Of a stretch of DNA of 8,138 nucleotides, positions 5,665-8,138 are shown piece by piece. The stretch spans positions 1 to 8,138 of the forward strand of contig JAEZBR010000024.1 in NCBI GenBank assembly GCA_023426935.1, read 5' to 3'. The stretch's first letter is position 1; every line of letters starts with the position of its first letter. Both the position numbers and the translations under genes were made by a program. The DNA comes from Bacillota bacterium. GTDB lineage: Bacteria > Bacillota_I > Bacilli_A > Erysipelotrichales > Erysipelotrichaceae. Under the pieces are notes generated by a model. It had not been told where the DNA came from. It worked only from the letters and a program-made list of their open reading frames with translations, and searched no databases.

Positions 5665-6093
5665 ATGTCTAAACTCAGTAAAGTAGGCTTAATTTTAATC
5701 TTAATTTTTAGCATATCCGGCTGTGGCAGTAGCAAAGAAGCTTTAGGTACGCTTACCCAGAGTGATGCTAAAACCGTTAAGGAACAGTTCGACGCGAAAG
5801 CTTCCTTTATCTTAGTTGCGGACTGGAGTGGCGATAAACAGAGCAGTGAATATTTAAAAGTTCTAAATAAATATATCAAGTCTAATCAAACGACGATTTA
5901 TTATATCCCGGCGGATGATTTAGAAGCCGATTATAAATATCAAGATTTAAAGAAAGATTATTTAGGTGAATATACCGGAACCATCCCGGCGACTTATTTT
6001 ATTTCCGAAGGGGAATGTGTCGGCTCAGCATCCGGAGTTCAGACGGAATCACAGCTCGAGATTTCTAGCGCGTTGATTTCAAACAATCAATAA
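5665..6093 (+). CDS. Thioredoxin-like lipoprotein lacking the CXXC cysteines (L3)
   Basis: This 142-residue protein is a predicted surface lipoprotein, distantly related to L1. A hydrophobic signal peptide ends in the lipobox SISGC (Cys20). The body follows the L1 pattern: KEQFDAKASFILVADWSG (39-56) aligns with the L1 FENNETFFFFVAQTTC region. YIKSNQTTIYYIPADD (70-85) aligns with VQDNALNMYYVEAD. GTIPATYFISEGE (105-117) keeps the cis-proline at the same residue number as L1, Pro108. The active-site CPHC is replaced by residues such as GDKQ, so it cannot do thiol-disulfide chemistry through a CXXC; binding or a structural role is more likely. The start has GGGAGG 6 nt upstream. The reading frame is intact and the stop is 10 nt from the acetyltransferase start, so it is probably expressed with it. 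Confidence 0.8.
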   Translation: MSKLSKVGLILILIFSISGCGSSKEALGTLTQSDAKTVKEQFDAKASFILVADWSGDKQSSEYLKVLNKYIKSNQTTIYYIPADDLEADYKYQDLKKDYLGEYTGTIPATYFISEGECVGSASGVQTESQLEISSALISNNQ

Positions 6094-6103
6094 AGGAGTA
6101 AGC

Positions 6104-6886
6104 ATGATTACGCAGGTAATCGATGGCAAGCAAATAACCCAGGCTTTAAAGAACCTAGGGGTCAAACCGGGAATGACTCTGGAAGTCCATTCCAGCTTAA
6201 AAAATCTCGGTTATATCGTTGGCTACGCGCAGACCGTAGTCGATGCTTTATTAGCTTGCGTCGGTTATGAAGGAACAATCGTGATGGCACTACAATGTGC
6301 GGATAATTCCGAACCTGGCAGTTGGATAAATCCCCCGGCTCCCAGAGAGATGTGGGATCAGATTCGGGATAATATCCCAGCCTTTGACCCAATCGAATCA
6401 GATCTTCCGGGGATGGGTGAAGTCGTCAATAATTTTAGAAGAAGACAAGGGGTATATTATACTAGACATCCCAGTTGTGCCTTTGTGGCCTATGGGAAAT
6501 ATGCGAAGTTGATCTGCAGCCATCAGAATCTCAACTTCTCCTTAAATGAACATTCCCCCTTAGGCCGAATGGTCGATTTACAAGCGAAAGTCTTATTATT
6601 AGGCGTCGACTATGATAACTGTACTGGCATGCATCTAGCGGAGTATGAAAGTCATGTTCGACCGATCATGATCTATGGTTCCGCGATTGATCGGGGACAG
6701 GGTAGAGAATGGGTCAAGTATTTAGATCTCGAACTAAATAGCGATGAGTTTAAAGAACCTGGGAAACGCTTGGAGAAAGCTAACTTAGTATCGATCGGAC
6801 GAATCAACCAGACGACCTTAAAACTCTTTGACCTAAAACAAGCCGTCAATTATACGAAAACTTATCTCAGTGATAAGTATCAATAA
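6104..6886 (+). CDS. AAC(3)-family N-acetyltransferase (YokD-like)
   Basis: The protein belongs to the Antibiotic_NAT family, acetyl-CoA dependent enzymes that include the aminoglycoside 3-N-acetyltransferases and the Bacillus YokD type. The 260 residues carry the family blocks in order: LEVHSSLKNLGYIVG (26-40), GYEGTIVMALQ (54-64), GMGEVVNNFRR (103-113), RHPSCAFVAYG (121-131), EHSPLGRM (149-156) and VLLLGVDYDNCTGMHLAEY (163-181) with the conserved His177 and Glu180. Genuine aminoglycoside resistance is not shown, as many chromosomal YokD-like proteins do not acetylate common aminoglycosides. AAGGAG lies 5 nt before the ATG, 10 nt after the L3 stop, so the two form an operon. The last 20 bp overlap the 3' end of msrC on the other strand, and no terminator is visible for either gene. 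Confidence 0.88.
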   Translation: MITQVIDGKQITQALKNLGVKPGMTLEVHSSLKNLGYIVGYAQTVVDALLACVGYEGTIVMALQCADNSEPGSWINPPAPREMWDQIRDNIPAFDPIESDLPGMGEVVNNFRRRQGVYYTRHPSCAFVAYGKYAKLICSHQNLNFSLNEHSPLGRMVDLQAKVLLLGVDYDNCTGMHLAEYESHVRPIMIYGSAIDRGQGREWVKYLDLELNSDEFKEPGKRLEKANLVSIGRINQTTLKLFDLKQAVNYTKTYLSDKYQ

Positions 6887-7325
6887 ATCTTTGGAGAATC
6901 TTGGTTAAAGCAGGTTTCAATTCTTTGATATTCTTTTTCGCTTCTGCGCTTAAAGGATTTATCTTTGGATAATCTAGATCCAACACGCCAATAATTTTAT
7001 CGTGACCTAAAGGTAAGACTAATTCGGCTTTCGAAGCACTATCGCACGCGATATGTCCTGGGAAATTACTAACTTCGGGAACATATAAAAGTTCTTTATT
7101 ATTGATCGCCTGCCAACAGACGCCGGTATTATAGGGTAAAAGAGCACAAGCGGGTTTCCCCACAAAAGTTCCTAGTTCCAGTTGTTTATCTCTTAAAATA
7201 TAAAATCCGACCCAGTTGGCATCGTTAAACTCTTGGGCTAAGAAAGATGTAACATTGCTTAGGTTAGATAAAGCGTCATATTTCTCGTCATTGAATTGTT
7301 CAAGCTGTTGGTCAATTAAGTTCAT
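6867..7325 (-). CDS. msrC: Free methionine-R-sulfoxide reductase (GAF domain)
   Basis: This cytoplasmic enzyme reduces free methionine-R-sulfoxide to methionine and so repairs oxidised methionine. The 152-residue protein is a single GAF domain with the diagnostic sequence NWVGFYIL (37-44), GTFVGKPAC (52-60), TGVC (67-70) and FPGHIACDSAS (88-98). The three catalytic or resolving cysteines Cys60, Cys70 and Cys94 have exactly the 10- and 24-residue spacing of Cys84/94/118 in the E. coli enzyme. The frame is open further upstream to 7418, but that extension would run through the thiT riboswitch and promoter and has no family similarity, so I start at the ATG at 7325. No Shine-Dalgarno precedes it; a TACAAT lies 6 nt upstream, suggesting a leaderless mRNA. 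The 3' end overlaps the acetyltransferase gene tail to tail by 20 bp. Confidence 0.92.
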   Translation of the reverse strand: MNLIDQQLEQFNDEKYDALSNLSNVTSFLAQEFNDANWVGFYILRDKQLELGTFVGKPACALLPYNTGVCWQAINNKELLYVPEVSNFPGHIACDSASKAELVLPLGHDKIIGVLDLDYPKINPLSAEAKKNIKELKPALTKILQRFIDTYH

Positions 7326-7331
7326 AGTCTG

Positions 7332-7360
7332 ATTGTAACATAACTGATTTAGGGTTAGAA
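7332..7360 (-). promoter_or_regulatory. Putative msrC promoter (leaderless)
   Basis: Read on the minus strand, TTCTAA (7360-7355) and TACAAT (7337-7332) are separated by 17 bp. The -10 box ends 6 nt before the msrC ATG, so the predicted start of transcription is the start codon itself. The -35 is a weak match. The two boxes coincide with the boxes of the thiT promoter on the other strand. Confidence 0.5.
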
Positions 7361-7361
7361 T
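7333..7361 (+). promoter_or_regulatory. thiT: Putative thiT promoter
   Basis: TTGTAA (7333-7338) and TAGAAT (7356-7361) are separated by exactly 17 bp. Each differs from consensus by one or two bases. Transcription would begin near 7365-7368, right at the first strand of the riboswitch P1 helix, which supports the assignment. Confidence 0.75.
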
Positions 7362-7364
7362 ATA

Positions 7365-7455
7365 AAACGTGAACAGGGGAGCGAAAGCTGAGATGTCGAT
7401 TGACAAACCCTTAATCACCTGATCTGGGTAAAACCAGCGTAGGGAGTTTGCGTTT
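7365..7455 (+). promoter_or_regulatory. TPP riboswitch aptamer (THI-box) controlling thiT
   Basis: The conserved THI-box parts are present: GGGGAGC (7376-7382), GCTGAGAT (7387-7394), ACCCTT (7407-7412), and CCTGATCTGG...CCAGCGTAGGGA (7418-7445). P1 pairs 7365-7374 with 7446-7455 over 10 bp, including two G-U pairs. P2 pairs GGG with CCC. P3 is reduced to about 3 bp (AGC/GCT) closed by a GAAA tetraloop. A small extra hairpin TGTC-GATT-GACA (7394-7405) follows. P4 and P5 look normal. It senses thiamine pyrophosphate and should lower thiT expression when TPP is plentiful. Placement directly upstream of a thiamine transporter agrees. Confidence 0.95.
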
Positions 7456-7463
7456 CCCTGCGC
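7437..7463 (+). promoter_or_regulatory. Antiterminator / anti-sequestor hairpin of the TPP riboswitch
   Basis: GCGTAGGGA (7437-7445), which includes the 3' strand of P4, can pair fully with TCCCTGCGC (7455-7463), allowing one G-U pair, around a 9-nt loop. This structure is incompatible with the ligand-bound aptamer (P1 and P4) and also takes up four bases of the downstream terminator stem. It is therefore the expected ON-state fold. No T tract follows it, so it is not itself a terminator. Confidence 0.75.
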
Positions 7464-7488
7464 CTTTCAAAACGGAGGTGCTTTTTTT
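7460..7488 (+). terminator. Riboswitch OFF hairpin: terminator and Shine-Dalgarno sequestor combined
   Basis: GCGCCTTT (7460-7467) pairs with GGAGGTGC (7474-7481) over 8 bp, including three G-U pairs, around the 6-nt loop CAAAAC. Seven T (7482-7488) follow, and the ATG is the next base. The 3' strand of the stem is the thiT Shine-Dalgarno GGAGGTG (7474-7480). Formation would both stop transcription at the T run and hide the ribosome site. The stem is weakened by G-U pairs, so which effect dominates cannot be told from sequence. Confidence 0.75.
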
Positions 7489-8001
7489 ATGAAAAATCAG
7501 ACCAAGGAATTAGTATGGATGGCAATGTATCTGGCTTTGTTTGTGGTTTTGGATTATTTAGCGAATCTCTTACCGATCTTTAAGATGCCTAACGGCGGAA
7601 CCTTAGGATTAGGTACGATCCCGTTGATCCTAGCTTCCTACCACTTAGGATGGAAGAAAGGCGTGATCGTCGGAGTTCTCTCGGTCGCTTTACAGTTTCT
7701 GACCGGACAGATGTATGTCGTCGATTTCTTTCAATTCTTACTGGAATATCTATTCGCATTTGGGATCTATGGAATCTGTTGTCTATTCCCCAACTGGAAA
7801 TGGTTCTATTCCGGGGTTGCAATAACTAATTTAATTCGCCTTTGTTTCCATTGGGTCGCCGGAGTCCTTTATTGGAAGACTACCTGGTGGGCCAGCTTAG
7901 TTTATCAATGCTGGTACATGATCCCTACCATGATCCTAGGCTTAGTTCTCGTGCCCCTAGTCATGAAGGCTTTGCCGAAGAAAGAAACCGTCAAATCTTG
8001 A
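7489..8001 (+). CDS. thiT: ECF transporter thiamine-binding S component ThiT
   Basis: ThiT is the membrane-embedded substrate-binding subunit that captures thiamine and works with shared EcfA/EcfA'/EcfT proteins encoded elsewhere. The 170-residue protein is very hydrophobic with about six membrane segments. It shows the family run GGTLGLGTIPLILASYHLGWKKG (36-58), the VVDFFQFLLEYLFAF stretch (77-91) with Glu86-Tyr87, and FHWVAGVLYW (120-129). By spacing, Glu86, His121 and Trp129 match the thiamine contacts Glu84, His125 and Trp133 of the Lactococcus protein; the positions equivalent to Tyr146 and Asn151 appear to be Ala135 and Gln140 (alignment by eye). The start is fixed by GGAGGTG with an 8-nt spacer. 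Control by the TPP riboswitch supports the assignment. The gene is complete, single in its unit and followed by a terminator. Confidence 0.95.
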   Translation: MKNQTKELVWMAMYLALFVVLDYLANLLPIFKMPNGGTLGLGTIPLILASYHLGWKKGVIVGVLSVALQFLTGQMYVVDFFQFLLEYLFAFGIYGICCLFPNWKWFYSGVAITNLIRLCFHWVAGVLYWKTTWWASLVYQCWYMIPTMILGLVLVPLVMKALPKKETVKS

Positions 8002-8009
8002 TTATCACT

Positions 8010-8041
8010 AAAAGGAAACTAGAAATTTGGTTTCCTTTTTT
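8010..8041 (+). terminator. Rho-independent terminator of thiT
   Basis: A 10-bp stem AAAAGGAAAC (8010-8019) / GTTTCCTTTT (8030-8039) with a 10-nt loop is followed by T to 8041, 9 nt after the thiT stop codon. The A-rich 5' arm means it could also work in the reverse direction. Confidence 0.88.
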
Positions 8042-8101
8042 CACGATAAAACTTTAAACAAATCTGGTATAGATCTGGGACTAAGATTTTATCTATCACA
8101 A

Positions 8102-8107
8102 TATAAT
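8102..8107 (+). promoter_or_regulatory. -10 box of a possible leaderless promoter
   Basis: A perfect TATAAT ends 6 nt before the ATG at 8114, with no Shine-Dalgarno between. No clear -35 is seen at the right distance. The spacing equals that in front of msrC. Confidence 0.4.
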
Positions 8108-8113
8108 CATTAT

Positions 8114-8138
8114 ATGAAGAAATACTTAACGCATAAGG
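8114..8138 (+). CDS. Start of an unidentified gene, cut by the window end
   Basis: An ATG opens a frame reading MKKYLTHK before the window stops, so only eight codons are visible and no function can be given. Support for a real gene is the lysine-rich bacterial-type start, the terminator closing the previous unit at 8041 and the TATAAT placed just upstream. No ribosome binding site is present, so if it is real it is probably translated from a leaderless or near-leaderless mRNA. Confidence 0.35.

Noticed and set aside
5634..5879. Minus-strand open frame antisense to L3
   Set aside because: It lies over a real lipoprotein gene with signal peptide and ribosome site, has no such signals itself, and its translation resembles nothing recognisable.
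6162..6392. Minus-strand open frame antisense to the acetyltransferase
   Set aside because: It has no start signals or recognisable motif, and the plus-strand frame is clearly a family protein.
6104..6886. Calling the acetyltransferase a confirmed aminoglycoside-resistance gene
   Set aside because: Family membership is clear, but it looks like the chromosomal YokD type, for which resistance activity cannot be assumed from sequence.
7326..7418. Upstream extension of msrC by 31 codons to an ATG at 7418 (minus strand)
   Set aside because: The extra residues have no GAF/fRMsr similarity and would run antisense through the thiT promoter and riboswitch aptamer. The ATG at 7325 gives the usual family length.
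7589..7822. Minus-strand open frame antisense to thiT
   Set aside because: The arginine-rich translation without motifs is a typical shadow of a hydrophobic membrane protein gene.
7842..8057. Plus-strand open frame overlapping the thiT 3' end
   Set aside because: It runs through the thiT terminator in another frame and has no ribosome site or recognisable domain.

Overview
The window looks like a chromosomal segment of a low-to-moderate GC member of the Bacillota. The evidence is Shine-Dalgarno sequences of the GGAGG type, short U-tailed terminators, an ECF-type ThiT under a TPP riboswitch, a YutG-like PgpA, Bacillota-type lipoproteins, and TGA used as a stop (msrC and thiT both end in TGA, so the standard code applies). 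An Erysipelotrichales-like or Lactobacillales-like host is plausible, but the genus cannot be read from this sequence.

Region 1 (1-2976) is one transcription unit. A terminator for an unseen upstream gene is followed at once by a promoter and then by psuK, psuG, a phosphatidylglycerophosphatase-A-like gene and a thioredoxin-fold lipoprotein gene (called L1 here). All are packed with overlaps or gaps of 0-1 base, and the unit ends in a strong terminator. PsuK phosphorylates pseudouridine and PsuG splits the product into uracil and ribose-5-phosphate.

Region 2 (2977-5664) is a decaying gene-duplication zone. An intact small VOC/glyoxalase-like gene (V1) follows L1. Next come a frameshifted pseudogene of L1 (L2psi), an AT-rich gene on the opposite strand for an AAA_14/DUF4143 ATPase with a long imperfect palindrome in its promoter, and a degenerate, internally deleted pseudogene of V1 (V2psi). 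The intact third lipoprotein gene (L3) comes after V2psi. The order L1-V1 / L2psi-[ATPase]-V2psi / L3 suggests an ancestral tandem array of lipoprotein-VOC units that decayed and now contains a foreign-looking ATPase gene.

Region 3 (5635-6886) is a two-gene operon: L3, a thioredoxin-like lipoprotein that has lost its CXXC cysteines, and an AAC(3)-family N-acetyltransferase. The acetyltransferase gene overlaps by 20 bp, tail to tail, with msrC (free methionine-R-sulfoxide reductase) on the minus strand.

Region 4 (6867-8138) holds msrC and thiT, transcribed divergently from what look like superimposed promoters. thiT is preceded by a TPP riboswitch with a very short P3 and an expression platform in which one hairpin both buries the Shine-Dalgarno and precedes a U7 tract. 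thiT ends at a good terminator, and the first codons of another gene, possibly leaderless, begin at 8114.

No tRNA, rRNA, CRISPR array, transposase or integrase was seen. The most unusual items are the lipoprotein/VOC array with its ATPase intrusion, the redox-dead thioredoxin lipoprotein, the ATPase palindrome, the interlocked msrC/thiT promoters and the compact riboswitch.
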